From: Amoebophrya sp. A120
Lineage: Eukaryota; Sar; Dinophyceae; Syndiniales; Amoebophryaceae
DNA: 64,000 bases
Direction: 5' to 3'
NCBI GenBank assembly: GCA_905178155.1
Contig: CAJINV010000004.1
Coordinates: 2,932,921 to 2,996,920 of the forward strand
The notes beneath the pieces are model-generated. The model was not told the DNA's origin and did no database searches. It was given only the letters and a program-made list of their open reading frames with translations. Each line of letters starts with the position of its first letter. The stretch's first letter is position 1. The translations under genes and the position numbers were made by a program. Below, in pieces: positions 44,536-54,268 of the stretch.

Positions 44536-47500
44536 CTACGCAGTGACCTCCATACTAGCGCCGTGCCCATTAGCTGTGGCGCCAGCGTCGGAATGCCCGT
44601 AATTGTCTTGTAGCCAGCGACGCATCTCCTCGGTTTTGTACCGGAATTGACCTGTTCAGAATCATTTTGGAAATACTTATAGAAGCGCCCTGCAATGTTT
44701 CGTCTTTAGTTGTCATGCATTTCTTATTAGTACTATACCTATGCGTATGCGTTAAACCTAAAGGGCACTGCTGGAGAATATGAATAAGTAAATTTGTATT
44801 CATTGCCTACAAGAACCAACCTCTTCCAAAACAAAGCATGATCAATCTATACGATTCGAGTCTTTCATTGTGGGTGTGGACGGATGGTGGCCTTCCTCGC
44901 GCCGTTCCTTGGGTACGTCAGCCAGGTAGAGCTTGTACTCCGGGAGGTTTTTCAGGGTCTTTGCGAGCCTCTCCGTGCGCTTTTTGTCTTGCGCTTCTTG
45001 GTTCAGTTTCTGCTGTTCCTCATCGATCGGCTCAGATACGGAGGACGCGGAAGAACGGGGATAATTGCCTGATTTGTATAAATAAATTTTCGATCATACC
45101 ATAACCATACGGCTACGGTTCCAGCACATTCAAGAACTTCATATCGCACTTGAATGAAGTAGCAACATCACGTTCACGGTGACAACATAACAAGAGAACA
45201 AATAAAAAGCGTTGGTCCACCAAGTTACTTGGACTTGCACCACCAGATCTAGACTGAATGTCTACGTCAACACAATCAACTACGAGTGCAGCTGGCATCG
45301 TGGCTACAACACGCGCAGCGCAAATTATGTCAATATAGTACCTTCGTCCGCGTTTTTCTTTCTCTCCTTGGTCCCTGAAGTACTGCTGCCTCCTGACCCC
45401 GGTCTTTCCACCTGCTCCCCTAAAAGGTTCAGCTTTGGCGAGGCTTTCAGCCTATTATTCCTATTTCCGTTTTTGATGTCTGGTGTGTCTCCCCCGTTGT
45501 TCATCATAGGTGGTACTGCGACTGCGTTGTTCAGATACAGATTCAGCTTTTTCTTCTGTCGCTGCTTCCCGTAGTTCCCCTCGACCGGAGTCCACCCGAC
45601 CACGTAGGGCGCCATGATGAAATCGCCGGAAAGCACACTCATCGTCGCATCGCCGTTGCTGGTTGGCGTGTCCATGCCCGACATTGTGGAGGCGATCAGC
45701 ATGTTGTTGTTTGTACCATGTACCCCGGACGAGTTCCCCCGATTTACAACTGCTCCCGCACCTACGCTGGGTGGATTCATCGGTGTGATGATGGTCGTTC
45801 CTACTTGATGATGTTGGCCGCCTACGGAGACAGACGATGTTCGAGACACGCCTGCCGCTGCGTTGAGGTTGCCGTTGTTCACAACATCCCCTGTCGTGCC
45901 AGAAGTTGCTGCACCACCATTGGCCTGTGGCTGTGGTCTGTTTTCCCCCTCAGGAGCTGCCCGGACTTTGCTACTGGGCCCCGCGGAGGAAGAAGTCGAC
46001 GTGGAGGTCGAGGTGGAGTTGGTCGGCTGGAAAAGGATTCCGTTGCTCCCCGTCAGATCGATCTTCTGCATCTTCTGCAGGTACCCCGCGTGCGCGCTGC
46101 TTGCCGGCGTGAGGCAGTCGCGGGTGCGCTTGATGCCCTGTCCGGCGGGTACCGTTTGGAAGCAGGTCACCTGCGTGCCGCCCGGAAAACCACCTGATTT
46201 TTATAATGAATTTCTTTTCGTGCTGACACTATATTTGACTTGTGCATGTTGGATTGTTGATTGTACAACAAACAAATAACTAAAAAATCGGTCGTCGTCG
46301 TTCTCGTAATGCTAATGAAGCCTACTTCACGTCAACGTCTTCCTTCATGTTCTCGAACTCGACAACGTACGCCAGTAGGATGAAGAATGTAAACATCATG
46401 GGGAACGCCGGGAACAAGCAGTCCGTTATCTTCATGCACAAAAAAAGACCAGCAACCACCTGTTCTTTCACTTTCGAGTTTTACCTGGTATGAACGCCGG
46501 CGCGCTTGCGTTTAACGTGCTATTCGCCACGGTTTCGCTGACCGACGGGACTTTTTTCTGCACGACCTGCGACTTTTCCTTGTCCTCCTCCGTCAGCGTC
46601 TTGCCGAAGGCCGCTGCCCAGTTCGCGGGCGCGGGTCGCTCCTCAAAAATTTTCTTCGGCGACGGAGCAGCTGCTTCGTCCACGCTCATCTTGTCGTCGT
46701 CTTCCTGTATCGGATCCCCTGAGTCCGCGGCTTTCCCGCCCTTGGACACGCCTTTCTTGCCGCCTGAGAGTGGAAGTAGAAATGAATCTGCACAAGCACA
46801 ACGCTTTTACAGCGTACACACAAAAAATGTAATTGATGCGTTCTATCTTCAAATAAACCTAAGCGTAATCTGCCCAAAAGGTGGTATTATGATGGACCAC
46901 CACCGTGGTGGTCCATCTCCATCGCATCATAAATAAAGAAGAATCTCATCTCAAAATTACCTTTATGATCCGATGAGCCCTTCGTTCCTTTCTTGGAGCC
47001 CTTGTGGTCTACATGCGGCGAGTCGCCCCTGCTCTTTCCCGCACCCTTTGCTCCACCGGGCGTTATGTCCTCGGACACCTCGGCACTTTTTCGCGGGCCG
47101 CGTTCTGTCGTGTTTTTTGGAAAAAAATTCAATTTGATTGATTGTCTCCATACATTTTCATTTTGATTTTCACAATTACAGGTCTTTGAAGAAAAAAAAA
47201 TGAAAGATAATTTTCATCCAAAAAAAAACAGTACCACGCTCCGTTCTTTTCGTGCTGCTGTAGCTGGAGTGTCCGAGCACGATTTTCGTCGTGGCCTTTT
47301 TCGCGCCACCATCCGCGACACTAGCTGTCCTGGTGGTCCTGTTTTGCTGTGAAACTGTATTTGCGCCGGCGGTCATTTCTTGTTCCTTACTGATGATCTC
47401 CATCAGCGAAGGGGCGTTCTTTCGCTTTGACCACGCGTCGCTATTTTTATCCTCGTCGTTGTCCTCATCATCGACTTTCCCCCATTTCTTCGTCGTCGGT

Positions 47501-49017
47501 GGTGGAGCGGTCGGTGCTGCAGCTGGTGGGGGCTTCGATGCATTCGAAGTCGAGGTATTTTTTTTGTTGCTTTGTCGTGTGTTGTTACTGTTCTTCAGAT
47601 CTTTTTGGTCCATTTCGTCTTCTTCATCGTCGCTGCGCATATCGGCCCAGCGCTTGCCCCCTGTGGACGGCTTATTGTTGTCTTTGGTCGTCGTGGTCTT
47701 CTGTGCGGATCCAGCAGTAGGAGCTGCAGTACTACTACCTCCGTTCCAGGTGCTGCTTTTCGCGCCGCCGCCGCCCGGACTGGGTTTACTCACCATTTTC
47801 GCGACTTTGTCGATGTCCGATTCGTCGACACCGGAGGTGATCCGCATCTTGGACGCCGACGCCGACTCGCTTTCCGGCTGTGTGGCCAGCCGCTTCGGCT
47901 GTTTTGGAGGAACAGCTGCTGTACCAGTAGTTCCACCGGCCGCAGTATTTGCTTTACTATTTGCTACAACCGTGGTGGAGCTGCTGCTACTGCTTGAGCT
48001 CGTCGCCGAGGCGACGCCCGATGCAGGTTGTTGTTGACCAGTCCCACCTATCAAATGCAAAAATGTCTGCGTCTGGAAGAGTGCAAGATTTGTCATGCAT
48101 ATTTCTCATGACCCATGATGTCTGTAATGCATGACCTAGCATCGCAGACTTTTAGAGGGCTTCCTGATGCACGTTCCGCATGAGAAATGCCCTGTCCGCG
48201 TCGTGCAAATTGTCCCGCTCTTGGTGGTCATGCAATACAGATTTTTTTAGAGTCCAAAAACAGCATCACAAGTTCCAACCTTCCAGACCCAGACATTTTT
48301 ACATTTCATACCACCTATAACCTTCTTGTTCCCCGCAGCTTGTCCGAAGCTGCTCCGCGAGCTGCTCTTGCTGCCCGCCAGGCGATCGCTCTCCAGCTGC
48401 TCGTCATTCTGAAACCGCTCTTCCACGCCCCGAAAATTCAACGCTGCGTTGTTTAGCGACCGCTCCAGCTCCAGGTCGGCCGCGTCCAGATCGGTGCGCT
48501 TCTTGTAGGAGTAGCTGTCCGCATTGTCGCGGATCTGCAGCTGGGAAAGCCCGGGCGTGGGCTTGTTCAGGTTGATCTGGGCGGGTGCTGTTCCTGCAAC
48601 AGCTCCTCCAGCTGCAATTCTAGATGTTGACGTAATTCCGGACTTATTTGTTGCCCCTCCTGGTGCTCCGGGTCCCTTTTTGTTGTTCTCACCAGGATCG
48701 CGACGGACGCTGTTTTGATTTTTTTTATATCCGTTCGAGCTTTTTCTCCTTTTTGGATGGAGATTCAATCAATAATCCTTTGTTCTTTTCATTCATTGTT
48801 CTGACACTTTATCCCTTCTTCACGTTTTATTTCTCATTCTCACGCAGCGTGGCCGTGGCTTACTGCGCTTTACAACTTGTCATGCAGTTTGTAGTGCAAA
48901 AGCAGCATCGGAAGAAATAAAGTATTCGTTAACATGTCGAAAATAGAAGTACAAGAATCCATCCTCGTCGCTGTCTTCGTCACTGGTGTAGTCGGCCCAG
49001 TTCTTTTTCGCCGTCAT
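44536..49017 (-). CDS. PAM2-motif protein with C-terminal SLBP-like RNA-binding region
   Basis: Eight exons, 972 codons: 49017..48953, 48748..48311, 48043..47235, 47104..46961, 46763..46485, 46193..45342, 45068..44853, 44651..44536. Six introns are GT-AG and one is introner B2; every phase agrees. The protein is mostly disordered, with repeated acidic WAD/W motifs (NWADYTSDEDSDED, RWADMRSDDEEDE). Residues 567-578, STLNASAPAFIP, match the PAM2 consensus (S-x-L-N-x-x-A-x-x-F-x-P) that binds poly(A)-binding protein. Residues 902-947 have the spacing of the histone stem-loop binding protein domain: KNxxxYxxYxxxVPK, xxRxxxxHPxTP, then SNRQF...MRRWL. The last intron (44852..44652) must be spliced to complete it; unspliced, the frame stops at 44842. 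SLBP kinship is tentative: the usual TPNK is TPTM. The role is likely mRNA translation or stability. Confidence 0.72.
46322..46435 (-). CDS. possible intron-nested 37-residue membrane microprotein
   Basis: Inside the GT-AG intron 46194..46484 of the PAM2 gene, on the same strand, is an ATG frame of 37 codons with one clear TM segment (FPMMFTFFILLAYVV) and a charged C-terminus (ENMKEDVDVK). Its size and layout recall tiny subunits such as Ost4, but I see no sequence match. It could be chance or an alternative exon. Confidence 0.3.
   Translation of the reverse strand: MKITDCLFPAFPMMFTFFILLAYVVEFENMKEDVDVK
46891..46917. repeat. 27-bp near-perfect palindrome in an intron
   Basis: Arms GATGGACCACCAC and GTGGTGGTCCATC are exact complements around one central C. 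It lies within the GT-AG intron 46764..46960 of the PAM2 gene and could form a tight hairpin in the pre-mRNA. Confidence 0.9.
48049..48310 (-). mobile_element. introner-like element, family B (B2)
   Basis: 262 bp with exact CCACC repeats (48044..48048, 48311..48315). Left end TATCAAATGCAAAAATGTCT, right end ATTTTTACATTTCATA. The interior shares the GGAAGAGTGCAA and TTTGTCATGCATATTT words with B3. Removal joins NKKVIGG to TGQQQPASGV in frame. Confidence 0.9.
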
Positions 49018-50713
49018 TTTACCAAAATGCCTTCTGTTCAAAAACTAAACCGGTGTGGGTGCTGTGCCTTCAACTCCTCCACAGTCGTGCTGCGTTCTTG
49101 TAATGTACCAGAGAGATGATGTTTGCAGGAGGTGGGTGCGCCCGGACCGGACCCGGGGTTGCGAAGGCCACAAATTATATTTCTACTTTTTCGCGATGTT
49201 ATTTAATTGTATTTTATGGCACTTGATCGAGCGAAGCAGAGAAGTAACTCCTACTAGTGGTTTTTCTTTGAATTGTTTTTCAGCACCATGATGATTTCCG
49301 AGCGTCGGTCGCGAGGGCAGATGATAGGAGAAGCGCCGTCAGTTTTCAAAGCTTTGCTTTTATTAACCAACTTTCTTCCTACCTCTCGTTTGTTATTGTT
49401 TCGCTCGCACGTGCTGGCTCTTCTCATCGAAATGACCTAGTACGGCTTACTTTCCGCTCTGAGTACTTAGACGAGTCGTGACCTACGTGTCGTGCTTCTT
49501 TTGCAGCGCTCCTACTTTTTTACTCACGATATAATATCTTTCCCAACTCCACATCCACCACTCTTTTTTCAACGATTTTTCACTCCGGTCTAATCGCCCC
49601 TAATCTGAAAGAAAGATAACGTCTCAAGCAAGAAGATAGTTGCTCCACAAAAAATTCAGAACAAATTTGTAAATGGAAACTCACTGCACTTTTTCACTAT
49701 TACCTTCAACATCAGAAAATAAGTAAGTGGATATTTTTCACTACTCCCCGTGACACGTGGAAATCTGTAAGTAGCTTTCCGCACTTAGCAAGAGATGATG
49801 AAAACCAATCTCGATTGCTAGGACGGACCAAGCTGGAAAATGATATATGTGTCGAGAGAAGTACTTTGGTATGTGTGCGCAGTAAAAATATTATAGTGAG
49901 TGCTACTACTTAAAGTTAAAAATGCATATTCTTGTTGAGGAGCGATACTTATCAACGCGCGCGTCGCAGACGCGGGAGAAAAATGATAGAAGTAGAGATG
50001 TATGCTCCTTCTAGTGAAATAGGATGGGTAGCCACGGAAAATGAGGGACCTGGGGTGGTAGTTCAAGATTCGCAATGATGTTGATGACTCGAGTAATCCG
50101 AATGAAAATTTTGAGTGCAGTTTCGAAATCAGCCACATCTACGAAGCCGGCAGCGGCAATTCTTCGGTAAAATAAAACGATTTTTGTCGTGCTGAATGTA
50201 GTAACCAACACCGAAAAAGTAAAAAGAAAACCGACCGCAGAGTTTTTTTTGTTGTTACGGGCACGATGTTGAGGAAGCGCGTACTTCTGATATTCTTCCT
50301 GTTGTACGTGGTGCATGGTACGTGTGCGGTCTTGAAACCTGCTCTACGAAAAAATAAAACCATCTACGATAAAAGCTTTGTGTGTTGGTTGCGTCGCACG
50401 ATGTTGCCATAATTCTACTTGCTTTATTTCGCACGAAAACGAAGGACAGAACATGAAAAAAGTCAAAACCGAATCTCTTTGTGTTGCAGAAAAAGTACAA
50501 TAAATCGACCGAGCCAATCTCCACACTGAGCTGAATAATATAAATGGAAAAACAAGGGATTGAATTTCAACCGACATAATCGGAAAAAAAGGGAGAGTCC
50601 GTTGATGCTTGCGCGCCATGTGGAAAAGCCATCGATATACGAAAAGATTTTCATTTCCGATGGTACGATGGATATTTCTTCGATTAGGTGATTCTTGTTC
50701 TTCTCTTATGCAG
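49018..50713. other. 1.7-kb gene-free stretch
   Basis: AT-rich spacer with short open frames only; no domain, RNA gene or repeat array seen. A few minus frames at 50011..50784 overlap one another and look like chance. Confidence 0.5.
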
Positions 50714-53563
50714 CTAAATTTCGTACTGGGTGCTCCTTCTCGTGCTCGACGCGATCGCGTTCTTTCGCTGTTCCAATTCTTCATCCAAAGCAGCTAGGAG
50801 CCGGTCGCGTAAATTCATCACTCGCGCCGGCGCGCCTCTTTTGATATCTTCTATGTAGTAGTTGGCCACACTGGCCGCGGCCCCACAATCTGAGTTGCGG
50901 CCAGGGCCAGCTCTTCTCGAGTTGCTTGTGTCACTTCGATTTCCCCCGCTGGAATAAATCTTCGGAACTTCTACCGCTCCTGATGTAGTTGTCAGTGTCT
51001 CCATTTCTCTCCAGTTGCTTACCGCATCGTAAAGCCTCCGAGCCAAGTCGTCTTCCATGGTCTGCAGCACGCGGCGCATTGCTGCGGAAAAGAACGGAAG
51101 CAGGTTCTTGTTGCAGACACCGAAAAGATGATGGAAACGAGTAGTGGAGCTACAACGGGTTTCGCTTTCCAACTCCACCTGTGCAACATAAGCTCCTTCT
51201 GCCGGTGGTGGCAATGTTTCTCCCAATTCATTCCTGACGCAGCTGGGTTTTTCTTCTTTCCTGTCGTCCTGCACAAGTCCTAGTTCCAAGATTCCATCCT
51301 GTTCTGCGTGCAACGGTGGCGATGAAACAGATGTGACGCGTTTATCATCGTCTCCAGGATGACGATGAAGTTGAAGAGCAGGAGCGGCATAAAGATCTTC
51401 AGGTGCTGGTTGCAGTGAAACTGTCTTTCGCACAGAAGACGCGCAGCCATTGCCGAGTCTGTCAGATGTTGACGAGGAATCTTCAGAACATGAGCCTTCA
51501 GCTTCAGCTTCACATCGGTCCCACATAGAGTAGTTCTCTTTCAAGAACGAAATTAGCGCTACCAAATCCTCAAACGCGCATACCATGTTCTCGGCGTCCA
51601 GATGAACCGCAGAGGCGCCCAAGTGGTAGGAAAGAGCGGGTAATTGGTGCTGCTCGATCTGTTGGAAAAATTCTGGTAGAAATTGATGAACCTCTTCTGC
51701 TTTTTTTAGGTTGTCGAGGTCATGGTCATCTTCATCCACCTGTCTGTTCCCATGTAGTTGAACAAGACTTTTTCGTCGACGACCTAAATGCGCCACATAG
51801 GCTGCCAGTAGGGCGAGACGATCACAACAGACGGAAGGGGCCATGTAGTGCCCGTACCCCGCAGCTCTTCCAGCACGGCCACTTCGTAAAGAACCGCGAG
51901 CGTCGCGGCCGCTTGCAGCTCCTATTTCCAGCACAATCACTCGGAAAAAGTTTTGCAGCAAATGCGACGGCAGCAGCATCTTATCTTTCGAGAGATGAGG
52001 TTCTAGTACTTCTTCAGTTGTATTCGTACAGCTGCGCGTCGGACTTCGACCCAAGGCCAAAACTGCAGTTGCCAATCGGTTCACCAAGTCAGGGCATGAT
52101 GGAGACAAGGGCGTCTTGTGTTCTTGTTGCAAGAGCACAACGTGCTCCACAATAGCGCGAATCAAAAGCTCGTCGATTTGTAGTACGTTTTCCTGTGTTG
52201 AAGACGACGAGGACGCCGATCCCAAAGAACTACCGACCAGCTGGCAGCAACTGGACAAAATTTCGCAAGCGTCGTGCGCGGTCACGTGCTCCAACTGGTT
52301 CCCAATCTGATCGAACAGCGGCTGCAGGTCAATATTTCTTGGTGGCGTGCGGGTACTTCTGTCGTGCTCGTGTGTCGCCGTCGATGTTGTACCATTCATA
52401 TTTATCCGGTCGTTCCCGTTCAGGCTAGAACTGTGCACTAGAAACCTGGTAACTCCTTTCAACAGAACCACGGCGTCGTTCACCCTCGGAAACTTCGACT
52501 TGTCTTGGAAAAAGAGAGACAGCTCTTCAGTAAAGAAGCTGCTGGTGCTGCTGGGCGTCATTTGTTTAATTGGTGGCGCTTGTCGCGGCCGGCGTCCTGT
52601 CTTTGGCCCTAGTTGTGCATGTGGAGCTCCAGATGAGAATAGCTTACGAGCGCATTCATCTGGATCATTGTCCAACATATGAGAAGTGAGAGAGTTACTG
52701 CACATCGGGTTTTCATCTCGAAAATTTGAATTTGTTTCTGGCTCCTGCCCGCCGTCACTTTCTCGTCTCGCCGGCGGCAGCAGGGTTCTTGTCCTAGCCT
52801 GCGGCACAACAACGTCAGGTCCCTTCGCCGCAAAGAGAAAAAGCAGCTTGGCGAGTTCCACAGCGGAGAAGTGTGGTAACAAGGTAGCCGCCCGCAGTTG
52901 GAACTTCGTAAACGCGGTCTCGGACAGATTTTCGACGTGCGCCAAAGCGTCGAACAGCGCGGGAATGTCCATTTCTTTCAAAGGCACAAGATTTCGCTGC
53001 TTCACCAAAACCCCTCGCGGAGGGGGGTGTTGGTGATATGTCGACTGTCGGGTCGTGTTGTGTGCGGCGGACGAAAAGCAAGAGGCTGACACTCTTCCTG
53101 CTGCACAACTAGCAGTCATTCTGTTGCTTGTAGTTTTCCGGCCTGTTCCGGCAATGTCCTGCGCTGTCTCGATCGCGGAAAATCCAAGCCTTCGCACGCC
53201 TATAGCCCCGCCCGTTCTTGTGGCCTCCCGAGCGTTTGTTTTGCTTAGAACAGACAGGAGCTTCACCGCCACCGGCGCACCTTCGCTTCCCCTTCCTCGC
53301 AAAAATTCTACAAATGTCAGTGCTGCTGGAACAAGCACTGGCTTGCTCGCATCGGCGCGTTGCGTCGGCGAGAAAAAGAGTCCACCTCGGGGCTCCTTCA
53401 TGGTAATTTCGCCCTGCGCCACTGTCTTCGAGCGGGTCGTGGCGGGGGCAGATCTTCTCCTGTACTGTGTCGTCAAAAGGTGACCTTGTGCGCGAAGTTG
53501 AAGAGGATGCGGCACCCCAGCACCTCCCCGTCGTGGCATTGGCATTGCCGTCGTCAACATCAT
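50714..53563 (-). CDS. long helical protein, probably organelle RNA-binding type
   Basis: Uninterrupted frame of 949 codons from the ATG at 53563; an open frame continues 69 bases further without ATG. The N-terminus (MMLTTAMPMPRRGGAGVPHP...RAQGHLLTTQYRRRSAPATT) is Arg-rich, lacks acidic residues and looks like a mitochondrial presequence. The remainder alternates predicted helix pairs (MDIPALFDALAHVENLSETA, FQLRAATLLPHFSAVELAKLLFLF, CEILSSCCQLVGSS, LLIRAIVEHVVLL, VCCDRLALLAAYVAHLG) with Ser/Thr-rich insertions, as in FAST/RAP-like proteins that handle organelle rRNA or mRNA in alveolates. I see no C-terminal RAP motif; the end is a charged helix (RVMNLRDRLLAALDEELEQR). No introner interrupts it despite its length. 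Confidence 0.65.
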   Translation of the reverse strand: MMLTTAMPMPRRGGAGVPHPLQLRAQGHLLTTQYRRRSAPATTRSKTVAQGEITMKEPRGGLFFSPTQRADASKPVLVPAALTFVEFLRGRGSEGAPVAVKLLSVLSKTNAREATRTGGAIGVRRLGFSAIETAQDIAGTGRKTTSNRMTASCAAGRVSASCFSSAAHNTTRQSTYHQHPPPRGVLVKQRNLVPLKEMDIPALFDALAHVENLSETAFTKFQLRAATLLPHFSAVELAKLLFLFAAKGPDVVVPQARTRTLLPPARRESDGGQEPETNSNFRDENPMCSNSLTSHMLDNDPDECARKLFSSGAPHAQLGPKTGRRPRQAPPIKQMTPSSTSSFFTEELSLFFQDKSKFPRVNDAVVLLKGVTRFLVHSSSLNGNDRINMNGTTSTATHEHDRSTRTPPRNIDLQPLFDQIGNQLEHVTAHDACEILSSCCQLVGSSLGSASSSSSTQENVLQIDELLIRAIVEHVVLLQQEHKTPLSPSCPDLVNRLATAVLALGRSPTRSCTNTTEEVLEPHLSKDKMLLPSHLLQNFFRVIVLEIGAASGRDARGSLRSGRAGRAAGYGHYMAPSVCCDRLALLAAYVAHLGRRRKSLVQLHGNRQVDEDDHDLDNLKKAEEVHQFLPEFFQQIEQHQLPALSYHLGASAVHLDAENMVCAFEDLVALISFLKENYSMWDRCEAEAEGSCSEDSSSTSDRLGNGCASSVRKTVSLQPAPEDLYAAPALQLHRHPGDDDKRVTSVSSPPLHAEQDGILELGLVQDDRKEEKPSCVRNELGETLPPPAEGAYVAQVELESETRCSSTTRFHHLFGVCNKNLLPFFSAAMRRVLQTMEDDLARRLYDAVSNWREMETLTTTSGAVEVPKIYSSGGNRSDTSNSRRAGPGRNSDCGAAASVANYYIEDIKRGAPARVMNLRDRLLAALDEELEQRKNAIASSTRRSTQYEI

Positions 53564-54268
53564 GCCAGTCAAGATGCTGCATAATTTTCGGACGAAGAAA
53601 CGGACCAAGCTCGCAAGTGCGGTTTGATTCACAGATGATGATGAACCAGGTCAAAGCTTTTGCGTTTATTGCCAAGATCTACTTTGGGAAGGCGTGGAAA
53701 GGTACTGCAAACGCAATTTTTCTTTTTCTAACACGAAAATCGAAGATGGAAACCGAAAAAACAAAGAAGAACTGTTGAGCGCATGATCCTGTGCGGGTGT
53801 GACCTCCGGGCGACATGAAATTGCGACCTAGGTAGTGATGAACGGGAACAAAGCATCAATACTAAGACCGTCTCAAGACACAATGTAGAACAGGTAGGCG
53901 GCATATTAATGCTGGTGCTCAGAGAAGTAGTGCAATAGCAATAGTGTTCTCCATCATGCTCTTTGCTCAGCAAGCTTGCGCTGTTCTCATTTTCAAGATC
54001 AATTAAATCAGGCGAGACCACAGTCACACAACATAGAAGTCGAGATACTAAGGATGGCCGTTTTGTAGTTTCTTGGGTCGTTTTGGCTCCTCGTCGGGGA
54101 GGACGGACGAGCAGCTGCACAAGAAGCTTGCTACTTCTTGCAATCATTTCTCTGGTTTGAAATTTTTGCACTGCGAAATGAAATCGGGGTTAATATTTTT
54201 CTGTGCGCGTGGTCGTGATGCTGACCACGAACACTAGCAAGACCAATCTTCAATGACAATTATAATTC
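53564..54268. other. intergenic, no supported gene
   Basis: Short open frames only. The stop of the SRP receptor gene is at 54269. Confidence 0.5.

Noticed and set aside
44842-44853. Stop at 44842 as the end of the PAM2/SLBP-like protein
   Set aside because: An in-phase GT-AG intron just before it leads to an exon that completes the SLBP-like pattern, so the spliced end at 44536 is preferred.
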